DNA from: Anaerolineae bacterium
Lineage (GTDB): Bacteria; Chloroflexota; Anaerolineae; Aggregatilineales; Phototrophicaceae
Length of the DNA: 7,760 nucleotides
NCBI GenBank assembly: GCA_020848855.1
Contig: JADLHH010000276.1
Span: 1-7,760, forward strand
Reading direction: 5' to 3'
Part shown: positions 1 through 6,340 of the stretch, piece by piece
How positions within the stretch are numbered: position 1 is the first letter of the stretch
How the letters are laid out: each line of letters begins with the position of its first letter
The notes under the pieces: generated by a model
Database searches by the model: none
Told to the model about the DNA's origin: nothing
Seen by the model: the letters and a program-made list of their open reading frames with translations, nothing else
Translations under genes and position numbers: made by a program

Positions 1-1229
1 CGGACTGCGTCGGCTTTGGCATCAACACGCCCTACGGGTTGGTCGTCCACAGCGGCGACTACAAGCTCGACAACACGCCCATCGACGGCAGGAAGACTGA
101 CTACGCGAAGATCGCCGAGTTTTCGCGGCGCGGCGTGCTGCTGATGATGGGCGACAGCACCAACTCTGAACGCCCCGGCTGGACACAGTCGGAAAGCGTG
201 GTCAACGAAGCCTTTGACGATATCTTCCGGCAGGCGAAGGCGCGCATCATCGTCGCCACGTTCGCCTCGCACATCTCACGCATCCAGCAGGTCGCTAACC
301 TCGCCAAGCGCTACGGGCGCAAGCTGGCAATCGCCGGTCACAGCATGACCGAGAACGTCAAGACGGCGCGGCGCATCGGCATCCTCGACATCGACGACGA
401 CATGCTGATCGACCTGAACCGCATCAACGGCTTCCAGCCGCACCAGATCGTGATCATGGCGACTGGGTCGCAGGGTGAGCCGTCGGCGGTGCTGGGGCGG
501 CTGGCAACCGGGCAGCATCGCAGCCTGGACGTGATGGAAGGCGACACGATCGTCGTTTCGGCGCACACCATCCCCGGCAACGAGGAAACCGTGAGCCGTA
601 CGATCAACAAGCTGTTCCAGCGTGGCGCGGAAGTGATCTATGACCCGCTCGCGCCGGTACATGTCTCCGGGCACGCCTGCCAGGAAGAGATGAAGCTGCT
701 GATGAGCCTTGTCAACCCGAAGTACTTCATGCCGGTTCACGGCGAGCTTCGGATGCTGCGAGCGCACTCCAAACTGGCGATCCAGTCGGGTATCCCGGCG
801 GAGAACATCTTTGTCGTGGAAAACGGGATGGTGATCGAAGCCGACAGGGGCGGCGTTCGCAAGGGCGAGCGTGTACCCGGCGGCTACGTCTTCGTGGACG
901 GCAGCGGCGTCGGCGACGTGGGCAAGCAGGTCATTCACGACCGCGAAATTCTGGCGCGCGACGGCTTCATCATCGTGGTCGTCAATGTCGATGCCGAAAC
1001 CGGCAAACTGATCGGCGAGCCGGAGATCATCTCGCGCGGGTTCATCTACCTGCGCGACGCCAGCCAACTGCTCGTCAACGTCAAGCAGAACGTGGCGGAT
1101 GTGATGCTGGGGCTGCGGCAGAGCCGCAACGGCAAGCGCCGCGAACGCCTGCAGGATTCGCTGAGCAAGCTGCTCTACAACGAGACCAAGCGCCGCCCAA
1201 TGGTGTTCAGCATCATCAACGAGCGTTAA
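1..1229 (+). CDS. rnj: Ribonuclease J, 5'-truncated by the window edge
   Basis: RNase J is a metallo-beta-lactamase/beta-CASP ribonuclease with 5'-to-3' exonuclease and endonuclease activity in mRNA decay and RNA maturation, acting in the cytoplasm. The open frame runs in from the left edge (first full codon at 3, reading DCVGFGINTPYG), so the TTG at 39 is an internal Leu codon and not the start. About 408 codons are visible. From memory of Bacillus RNase J1 (about 555 residues), some 145 N-terminal residues are missing, including the HxHxDH metal site. Visible landmarks are HSGDYK (metal-ligand Asp), GDSTNSE, ATFASHISRIQQ of the beta-CASP domain, TGSQGEP, HVSGH near 660-674, FMPVHGELRM with the last metal-binding His at 738-740, DGSGVGD, ISRGFIY, and the C-terminal KRRPM. 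No frameshift is seen. It ends in TAA followed by a strong terminator, so it is the last gene of its transcript. The family assignment is very secure; whether it is a J1 or J2 type cannot be told. Confidence 0.96.
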   Translation, partial: DCVGFGINTPYGLVVHSGDYKLDNTPIDGRKTDYAKIAEFSRRGVLLMMGDSTNSERPGWTQSESVVNEAFDDIFRQAKARIIVATFASHISRIQQVANLAKRYGRKLAIAGHSMTENVKTARRIGILDIDDDMLIDLNRINGFQPHQIVIMATGSQGEPSAVLGRLATGQHRSLDVMEGDTIVVSAHTIPGNEETVSRTINKLFQRGAEVIYDPLAPVHVSGHACQEEMKLLMSLVNPKYFMPVHGELRMLRAHSKLAIQSGIPAENIFVVENGMVIEADRGGVRKGERVPGGYVFVDGSGVGDVGKQVIHDREILARDGFIIVVVNVDAETGKLIGEPEIISRGFIYLRDASQLLVNVKQNVADVMLGLRQSRNGKRRERLQDSLSKLLYNETKRRPMVFSIINER

Positions 1230-1268
1230 GCGGCGAAACCCTGCTTAGCCAGCAAGCAATAAACAGTG

Positions 1269-1296
1269 AAGCGCAGTTCAACCGACTGCGCTTTTT
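1269..1296 (+). terminator. Intrinsic terminator after RNase J
   Basis: A perfect 9-bp stem AAGCGCAGT (1269-1277) / ACTGCGCTT (1285-1293) encloses a 7-nt loop and runs directly into a T-rich tract (TTTTT at 1292-1296, then CTTC). It lies about 40 bases after the RNase J stop codon. On the minus strand the same hairpin follows the transglutaminase gene by about 50 bases, but the sequence after it (CACTGTTTATTG) is only weakly T-rich. It is therefore mainly a plus-strand terminator, possibly helping to end the convergent transcript. Confidence 0.9.
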
Positions 1297-1344
1297 CTTC
1301 GCCTGTCATAACTGACTGAACAGAAAAATCTCGTCATCCGATGC

Positions 1345-3792
1345 TTATTTTCGCCAGGGCATGAACACCCGGCGCAGGAAGCGCTGTAGAATGTTGCCGC
1401 GCGCATCCATCCAGGCGCGGTCGGCAACCTGTCCCTGCGGCGTCTTCTCGGTGGATGGTCGGCGTCCAGGGCCGTAGCGCTCGCGGATGTACATGCGCGT
1501 GATCGCCGTGACCGATGGCTCGGCGGCGGGCAGGTCGCGCACGATGATTTTGCGGCGCTCGTCGGGTGTCTGGTCGTGGCGCAGATGAATACCGACCAGC
1601 CCCAGATAGCGCTCCAGACGGGCATAAGCGCGGGCAATCGGGCTGAGTCCCTTCATGCCGCGCCACTCCCACCACCAGTAAATGAAGGTGAGCAGCCCCA
1701 GCACTGCCAGAATCACGAACAGCGCCAGCAGCGCGATCCCCAGCGCCGAGACGAGGAAGCTGGACGCATCGCGCGACTGCGGACGCAGCGGCGGCGGCTC
1801 GGTCGGGACGATCATGGGCGAGGCGGTCATGGATGGCGTGACGGTCGCCGTCAGGGTGGGCGTGCCCTGCGTCGGCTCCAGCGATGGCACATTCTCAATC
1901 GCCGTTTCGGGCGTGTTGGTCGGAATGGGCGTTGGCGTGAACGTCGGCGTCGGCGTATCGGTCGGCGGCAGCTCGGTCGGCTGCGGCGGCGGCACGAGCG
2001 GATCGTCGCCCCGGTTCAACGGCGACTGGGCAGCCGTCGGCTCAAAATCGATCCAGCCATAGCCAGGGAAATAGACTTCGACCCAGGTGTGCGCGTCGCG
2101 TTCCTCGACGACAAACGCCTGCTCGCTGGTATTCCACGTACCCTGCGCGAATCCAGCAGCCATGCGCGCCGGGATGCCAATCGTCCGCAGCATGACGACC
2201 ATCGCCGAAGCGTAATAGTTGCAGTAGCCCTGCCTGAGATCGAACACCACCCAGTCCACCGGGTCCTGGTCGGCGGGCGGCTGGGGGATAGTTTCGTTGT
2301 AGGCGATATTCTCGCGCAGCCAGGTTTCGATGGCTTTGGCTTTGTCGTAGGGCGTCTGCGCCCCGGCTTGCGCGACGATTTCGGTGGCAAGCTGAATCGT
2401 GCGCCCGGTCGCCGACGGGATATAGCTGCCGTACAAATCACGCACCCACTGCGGATAGTTCTCGCCCGCGCTGCGAAGCTGGGCGGCGGTAGCGGCGCTC
2501 ATCAGGCTGGTCGCCACGTACGAATCGCCGCGATACAGCACCTGAAGCGGGCGTATCACCGAGATCAGCATATCCTGACCGACGAGATTGGCATCGGGGA
2601 CATAGCGTAGGTCGGTGCGCGTCGCCAGATCGACTCGGAGCGGCTGCGGCGCGGTGTAGATCAGGCGCGAGGCGCTCAGCCCCATGGTGAAGGTCTGCTG
2701 AACCGGCACGCGCACGCCGGGCAGGAAGTCCTCATACTCGACGTTGAGCGGCGCTTCAGGATCGGTCAGGCGGGTATCCGCCGCCGATGTCCAGCGCCCG
2801 GCATTGTAGTTGTCGTACACGCGCGAACGCCAGTAATAACGCCGTCCCTGCGGCGCGGAGACCAGAAAGACGGTCTGATCGCCGAGGCGAATCGCGCCGC
2901 CAAGCTGGAGCGAGTCGCCGCCGTAGTAGTCCGCCGTCGATGGTCCCTGCGTGTCCGCCGACGAAAACAGCCGATTCCAGAATTCGCTCAACTGCGCCAG
3001 CGGCTCGGACTGCATGAATTCCTGGAAGTTCGTCAGCCGCTCCTCGATATCGGCACGCGGAACCGCCCACGCGCCGATCAGCACGATCAACGCCAGCAGC
3101 ACGCCAACGCGAAATACCTGCCGCCGCAGCTTGCGCGGCACGCGAATCCCGTTAACGTACCAGTCCCATTCGCGGGCGTCGAGGTTCGAGCGGACGATCA
3201 GCAGCAGCGCCCGACACGTGAAGGCGATCATGTAGGTGGCGAGGTAGGCGTCGCCGGTGTAATACACGCTGTTGCTGATCAAAATCAGCGCCGGCGGCAG
3301 TATCGCCCGCCAGACGCGATCCACGCGAAAGAGATGCCAAGCCAGGTTATAGCCGAGAAACCAGAACAGGCTGGAAACCAGCAGCGTGAACACCAGATCA
3401 TCCTGGTTGATGCCGCCGGTGCTGGCGTCGAGCAGCCACTGGAACAGCCGCGAGAACACGGTGTAGATGCCGTCGCCCAGCCCGGTCGGCTGGTTGAGCG
3501 CGGCGATCAGCAGGACGAAACACGCCCCGTAAATGCCGCTGATGAGTAAGCCGAGCAGTTCGTTGTACTGGCTGCGCGCCAGCATGAAGCCGAACAGCAC
3601 GCTCAGGAGCGTAACCGGGTACAGCGTCGACGCGCTGAGGGGCCAGGCAGCCGCCACCAGCGCGAAAGCGGGCATCATCAGGAGGACAGCAGCGATAACC
3701 AGACCGGCGAGGTCGCCGGGGGCGAAGGCGCGCTGCCAGGACCTGCTAAGCCGCCGCGCCCAGCGCGGCAGCGAGACGTCGCGTGTGGTCAT
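1345..3792 (-). CDS. TgpA-like membrane transglutaminase-domain protein with DUF4129-like tail
   Basis: An 815-residue integral membrane protein with an extracytoplasmic transglutaminase/protease-like core; the substrate is unknown. From the chosen ATG there are about seven hydrophobic helices between residues 29 and 243 (DUF3488/TgpA_N-like). A large outer region follows, then the transglutaminase core near 485-590: nucleophile Cys524 in GYCNYYASAMVVMLRTIGIP, His568 in DAHTWVEVYFPGYGW, and an acidic residue in IDFEPT (Glu584, where TgpA has Asp). Next come a Thr/Pro-rich linker (about 600-675), a helix at about 679-706, and a cytoplasmic DUF4129-like segment (about 716-776, ending RERYGPG). 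The frame is open to a TTG at 3864, but I chose ATG 3792 for two reasons: a good promoter (3821-3849) implies transcription starts near 3814, and codons just before the ATG (TTA, GCT, TAT) lack the GC-rich third positions seen after it. Alternatives are ATG 3822 and TTG 3849, the latter preceded by GGAGG with a 6-nt gap. The shine-Dalgarno before 3792 is weak. The family is secure; the start is moderately sure. Confidence 0.9.
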   Translation of the reverse strand: MTTRDVSLPRWARRLSRSWQRAFAPGDLAGLVIAAVLLMMPAFALVAAAWPLSASTLYPVTLLSVLFGFMLARSQYNELLGLLISGIYGACFVLLIAALNQPTGLGDGIYTVFSRLFQWLLDASTGGINQDDLVFTLLVSSLFWFLGYNLAWHLFRVDRVWRAILPPALILISNSVYYTGDAYLATYMIAFTCRALLLIVRSNLDAREWDWYVNGIRVPRKLRRQVFRVGVLLALIVLIGAWAVPRADIEERLTNFQEFMQSEPLAQLSEFWNRLFSSADTQGPSTADYYGGDSLQLGGAIRLGDQTVFLVSAPQGRRYYWRSRVYDNYNAGRWTSAADTRLTDPEAPLNVEYEDFLPGVRVPVQQTFTMGLSASRLIYTAPQPLRVDLATRTDLRYVPDANLVGQDMLISVIRPLQVLYRGDSYVATSLMSAATAAQLRSAGENYPQWVRDLYGSYIPSATGRTIQLATEIVAQAGAQTPYDKAKAIETWLRENIAYNETIPQPPADQDPVDWVVFDLRQGYCNYYASAMVVMLRTIGIPARMAAGFAQGTWNTSEQAFVVEERDAHTWVEVYFPGYGWIDFEPTAAQSPLNRGDDPLVPPPQPTELPPTDTPTPTFTPTPIPTNTPETAIENVPSLEPTQGTPTLTATVTPSMTASPMIVPTEPPPLRPQSRDASSFLVSALGIALLALFVILAVLGLLTFIYWWWEWRGMKGLSPIARAYARLERYLGLVGIHLRHDQTPDERRKIIVRDLPAAEPSVTAITRMYIRERYGPGRRPSTEKTPQGQVADRAWMDARGNILQRFLRRVFMPWRK
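1795..1989 (-). repeat. Low-complexity Thr/Pro-rich linker coding sequence
   Basis: This in-gene stretch encodes the extracytoplasmic linker of the transglutaminase protein, made of degenerate TP, PT and TPTP units (for example DTPTPTFTPTPIPTNTP). On the plus strand it appears as imperfect GGCGTN/GTCGGN hexamers, clearest at about 1912-1976. Such linkers separate surface domains from the membrane, and in my knowledge they are frequent in Chloroflexota proteins. Length variation between related strains would be expected. Confidence 0.6.
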
Positions 3793-3820
3793 CCAATAAG
3801 CCTGTAAACCAACCAGCCTC

Positions 3821-3849
3821 ATTGTAGTCGTCGAGTCCGGCGGTGACAA
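3821..3849 (-). promoter_or_regulatory. Sigma-70-type promoter for the transglutaminase gene
   Basis: On the minus strand TTGTCA (3849-3844, 5 of 6 to TTGACA) and TACAAT (3826-3821, 5 of 6 to TATAAT) are separated by exactly 17 bases. Transcription would begin near 3814, giving a leader of about 20 bases before the ATG at 3792. If real, it places the upstream start candidates (TTG 3864, TTG 3849, ATG 3822) outside the transcript. Prediction from consensus match only. Confidence 0.6.
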
Positions 3850-3893
3850 CCCACGCCTCCACAACGGTCAGGGGAAGCGCGGCGTGCCGGGGC

Positions 3894-3922
3894 TTAAAGA
3901 CCGGTGTTCAATCGACTATAAT
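3894..3922 (+). promoter_or_regulatory. Promoter of the RNase P RNA gene
   Basis: A perfect TATAAT lies at 3917-3922, seven bases before the 5' strand of RNase P RNA helix P1 (from 3929). The -35 candidate with a 17-base spacer is TTAAAG at 3894-3899, which matches TTGACA poorly. The position suggests the RNA is transcribed with almost no leader. It lies back to back with the minus-strand promoter at 3821-3849. Confidence 0.7.
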
Positions 3923-3928
3923 GGGTAT

Positions 3929-4306
3929 GTGTCCAAGCAGACCGGGTGATCGCGCCTCGACATGGATCGGGGTGAGGAAAGTCCGCCCTCCACAGGGTAC
4001 GGTGCTGGCGAAATGCCAGGCGGGGCGACCCGACGGCAGAGTGCCACAGAGAGGTGTATTGCGCGGCTGGGCGCAAGCCCGCCGCGCGAGGGTGAAACGG
4101 TGGTGTAAGAGACCACCAGCGCGCGCAGCGATGCGAGCGGCTAGGCAAACCCCACCGGGAGCAAGGTCAAGCAGGCGCAATGGGGCGACCCGTCCCGCGC
4201 CGGGTAGACTGCACGAGGCGTCGAGTAATCGGCGTCCCAGAGAGATGATCACGCCTTACCCAGTGGGTAAGGAACAGAAGGCGGCTTACAGGTTCGCTTG
4301 GACACA
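3929..4306 (+). ncRNA. rnpB: RNase P RNA, bacterial type A
   Basis: This is the catalytic RNA of RNase P, which removes 5' leaders from pre-tRNAs. The conserved core is plain: GAGGAAAGTCCGCC at 3974-3987, ACAGAGAGG near 4046, GGGTGAAACGG at 4090-4100, GGCAAACCCCACCGGGAGCAAGG at about 4144-4166 (quoted in pieces: GGCAAACCCC, GGGAGCAAGG), and ACAGAAGGCGGCTTA at 4275-4289. Readable helices: P1 GTGTCCAAGC (3929-3938)/GCTTGGACAC (4296-4305), continued by GACC/GGTT after one mismatch; P2 GTGATC (3946-3951)/GATCAC (4247-4252); P3 CCTCGA (3955-3960)/TCGGGG (3967-3972); P4 AGTCCGCC (3980-3987)/GGCGGCTT (4280-4287); P12 GGTGGT/ACCACC (4099-4117); P15 GGCGC/GCGCC (4174-4178, 4197-4201); P18 around a GTAA tetraloop near 4222-4234; and an extra hairpin CCTTACCC/GGGTAAGG (4254-4272) in the P19 position. 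These mark type A. Ends are set by P1 and could differ by a few bases. The L15 loop is unusual (see findings). Confidence 0.96.
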
Positions 4307-4320
4307 CTCACCTGTTTTCT
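4288..4320 (+). terminator. Possible weak terminator at the rnpB 3' end
   Basis: ACAGGT (4288-4293) can pair perfectly with ACCTGT (4310-4315) around a 16-base loop, followed by TTTCTT. The stem is short and uses bases that belong to P4-P1 junction and P1 in the mature RNA, so it would form only in competition with them. It is the only terminator-like candidate before the convergent operon. Confidence 0.3.
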
Positions 4321-4367
4321 TCCCTCAAAACCCGCGTCTAAGACATCCCCAGCGCTGCCGGCGGCTC

Positions 4368-5321
4368 TCAGGGCTTGACGACCAGAAAAGCCGGCGTCTG
4401 CGCGCCAACCACCATCCCGACCTCGTAGGCGAAATCGCCGTAGGCTTCCGCCGCGATTGCCACCAGATCGTAGGTCTTCTCTGCCAGTTCCTCCCGTACC
4501 GCGTTCAACAGCGTATCCTGCCGGAGCTTCAGGCGTCCGGCGATATTCATCTCGCTCAGGGTACGGCGGCATTCGGCAATATGGGTCTGCCGCTCGTCCT
4601 GTGCCATCAGCAGCGCGCTCAGCTCTGAAACGACGGGGCGCTGCTCATCAACGCCCATCAGGAGCGTGATTTCGGAGTGATTGCGCTGCGCCAGCGGAAT
4701 CAGCCAGTCCAGCACGCGATGATCGGGGATATGCCCACGCAGCACATGCAGCACCTTGCGTGGCAGGCGAAGCGGATCATGCACGATCAGCAGTGACGCC
4801 TGCGTCCGAAACAGGTCCTTGAGGTTGTACGCGCCGGCAGATGCCACGATGACGAGATCGGCGTCGCTGTGCGCCAGCGTTTCCGAAACCGCGCGTTCGA
4901 GCCGGCTGTCGCGCTCCAGCGCGTCGAGCATCGCCGCGACGTATGCTGACGACGATTCCAGTTCATTGACGCTTCGCGCCCAGTGGATGACGCGAAGCAC
5001 GCCGGCTGCCTGCGGCGTGTGCCATATGTGATTCAGTGCGTGGCGGATCGCCTCGGCATAGCCGCGCACCGGGATGATCCTGGCTCCCAGCACGGCTTCC
5101 AGCACACTGATAACTTTGCCGTTTTCGGGGTACGCCATCACTACCGTGATCCACTCGCCGTCCTGCGCAACCGGAAAGGCGAGATGGTAATAGGCAAGGC
5201 GACGAGACAGCCGCTTCGCCAATTCGATATCCAGGTCGACGTCTTCAAGCGAGAGGAAAGGAAACACGATCAGGCGCGGCTGTTCGCCGGAAGCAGATGA
5301 TAATCCTGCACGCCCACCCAC
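4368..5321 (-). CDS. GspE_N/MshEN-like domain fused to tandem USP-like domains
   Basis: A 317-residue soluble protein, last gene of the sulfate-transporter operon. Function unknown; a regulatory or sensory role is inference. Residues about 32-100 resemble the second half of the N-terminal domain of type II secretion/pilus ATPases (GspE, MshE): a helix ending in AYYHLAFPVAQDG, strand WITVVMAYPEN (where that family has A-DP), then VLEAVLGARIIPV and a closing helix. Residues about 120-185 (ADLVIVASAGAYN ... ASLLIVHDP) and 188-317 (KVLHVLRG ... ITLLMGV ... YDLVAIAAEAYG ... AFLVVKP) look like two universal-stress-protein alpha/beta halves. The usual ATP-binding Gly-x2-Gly-x9-Gly-Ser/Thr is absent from both. 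No signal peptide or membrane helix is seen. The start is GTG 5321, preceded by GGAG with a 7-base gap, overlapping cysA by 52 bases. GTG 5267, two bases after the cysA stop, is an alternative without a ribosome site. The USP resemblance is fairly sure; the N-terminal match is by eye. Confidence 0.8.
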   Translation of the reverse strand: MGGRAGLSSASGEQPRLIVFPFLSLEDVDLDIELAKRLSRRLAYYHLAFPVAQDGEWITVVMAYPENGKVISVLEAVLGARIIPVRGYAEAIRHALNHIWHTPQAAGVLRVIHWARSVNELESSSAYVAAMLDALERDSRLERAVSETLAHSDADLVIVASAGAYNLKDLFRTQASLLIVHDPLRLPRKVLHVLRGHIPDHRVLDWLIPLAQRNHSEITLLMGVDEQRPVVSELSALLMAQDERQTHIAECRRTLSEMNIAGRLKLRQDTLLNAVREELAEKTYDLVAIAAEAYGDFAYEVGMVVGAQTPAFLVVKP

Positions 5322-6340
5322 ACGCGATCTCCGGGGCGAATCCCCAGGCGCCGCGCCTGCTCCGGCGTGATGACCGCTTCAATCGGCTCATCCCGGTGGG
5401 CGATGCGCACCGTCACCCGCTCGAATACACCAGCGAATGCGATTGATTCGATCCTGCCTTCGCCCAGCACCTCACTGCTGAGCGCGCCCCGCTCCAAAGC
5501 GATTTCAATCGATTCCGGGCGCAGCAGCATATCGACCGGCTGCCCGGAGAGATGCTCCGTCCCATCCGGCGCCGGCAGATGGCGATCCCCAATATGGATC
5601 ACCGTCCCATTGCGCCGCCCACGCAGCAGATTCGCCGTCCCCAGAAACGTCGCCGTGAAGTGGTGCTGCGGGCGGCGATACAGCGCTTCGGGCGTGCCGA
5701 TTTCCAGCAGTTCCCCCTTTTCGATGATGCCAATGCGATCTGCCAGTTCGAACGCTTCGTCCTGGTCGTGGGTGACCAGAATTGCCGTGATCCCCAGCCG
5801 CTGCTGAATTTCGCGCAGGTTCTGGCGAAGCTGGGTGCGGATTTTCACATCGAGCGCGCCGAATGGCTCGTCGAGCAGCAGGACTTCCGGGTTCGGGGCG
5901 AGCGCCTGCGCCACTGCGACGCGCTGCTGCTGCCCGCCGGAAAGCTGATCCGGCATCCGGCTGCCGTAATCCGGCAGTCCGATCAGATTGAGCAGCTCCT
6001 GGACTCGCTGCTCGCGCTGGGGGCGTGGCACGCGGTGAATCTCCAAGCCAAAGGCGATGTTGTCCGCCACTGTCATGTGCTTGAACAGGGAGTAATTCTG
6101 AAAGACGAACCCGACACCCCGGCGCTGCGGCGGCAGATGAGTCACGTCGCGCTCGCCCAGGCAAATACGCCCGGCATCGAGCGGGGTCAGCCCGGCGATC
6201 AGGCGCAGCAGTGTGCTCTTGCCGCTGCCGCTTGAGCCGAGCAGAACGAACAGCTCACTCTGTTCGATTTCCAGCGACAGGCACTTCAGAACCGTCTGCT
6301 GCCCGAAACGCTTCTCCACGTTATCCAGCAGAATCGACAT
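5270..6340 (-). CDS. cysA: Sulfate/thiosulfate ABC transporter ATP-binding protein
   Basis: A 356-residue ATPase that powers uptake of sulfate or thiosulfate on the cytoplasmic face of the CysT-CysW channel. All nucleotide-binding motifs are intact: Walker A GSSGSGKST (35-43), Q-loop FQNYSLF (Gln81), signature LSGGQ (133-137), Walker B LLLDEP (154-159), D-loop GALD, and switch His191 in VTHDQDEA. The phrase FKHMTVADNIAFGLE is CysA-like. Residues about 235-350 form a TOBE-type regulatory tail. Length is normal for CysA. One small oddity is VAVAQALA after the signature, where most homologues have an Arg in place of the Gln. ATG 6340 is supported by AAGGAG (minus strand, 6353-6348) with a 7-base gap. 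The gene overlaps cysW by 20 bases, and the downstream gene starts inside it, so translation is probably coupled. A molybdate or other oxyanion importer is the alternative, but the paired CysT/CysW permeases favour sulfate. Confidence 0.93.
   Translation of the reverse strand: MSILLDNVEKRFGQQTVLKCLSLEIEQSELFVLLGSSGSGKSTLLRLIAGLTPLDAGRICLGERDVTHLPPQRRGVGFVFQNYSLFKHMTVADNIAFGLEIHRVPRPQREQRVQELLNLIGLPDYGSRMPDQLSGGQQQRVAVAQALAPNPEVLLLDEPFGALDVKIRTQLRQNLREIQQRLGITAILVTHDQDEAFELADRIGIIEKGELLEIGTPEALYRRPQHHFTATFLGTANLLRGRRNGTVIHIGDRHLPAPDGTEHLSGQPVDMLLRPESIEIALERGALSSEVLGEGRIESIAFAGVFERVTVRIAHRDEPIEAVITPEQARRLGIRPGDRVWVGVQDYHLLPANSRA
5329..5332 (-). promoter_or_regulatory. Ribosome binding site for the USP-like gene, inside cysA
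   Basis: Minus-strand GGAG at 5332-5329 stands 7 bases before GTG 5321, the same spacing as the ribosome sites of cysW and cysA. It is the reason for choosing the start that overlaps the end of cysA rather than GTG 5267. Confidence 0.45.

Noticed and set aside
39..41. TTG at 39 as the RNase J start codon
   Set aside because: The frame continues upstream to the window edge with conserved RNase J residues (DCVGFGINTPYG), so the gene starts outside the window.
276..1067. 263-codon open frame on the minus strand inside RNase J
   Set aside because: It is antisense to a strongly conserved RNase J sequence, its translation has no recognisable motif, and it is the kind of shadow frame that GC-rich codon bias produces.
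1912..1976. Tandem GGCGTN-like repeats considered as a CRISPR or regulatory repeat array
   Set aside because: Units are degenerate, without spacers, and fully in frame with a Thr/Pro-rich linker in the transglutaminase protein.
1576..2610. 344-codon open frame on the plus strand inside the transglutaminase gene
   Set aside because: The translation is low-complexity and rich in Arg, Gly and Gln, antisense to a clear transglutaminase core and its linker. No ribosome site or family match was seen.
4254..4272. Perfect hairpin CCTTACCC/GGGTAAGG considered as a terminator or operator
   Set aside because: It lies inside RNase P RNA between P2 and the conserved ACAGAAGG block, the place of helix P19, and no T tract follows it.
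3843..4628. 261-codon open frame on the plus strand across rnpB
   Set aside because: It covers the RNase P RNA, whose secondary structure and conserved blocks explain the sequence, and then runs antisense to the USP-like gene.
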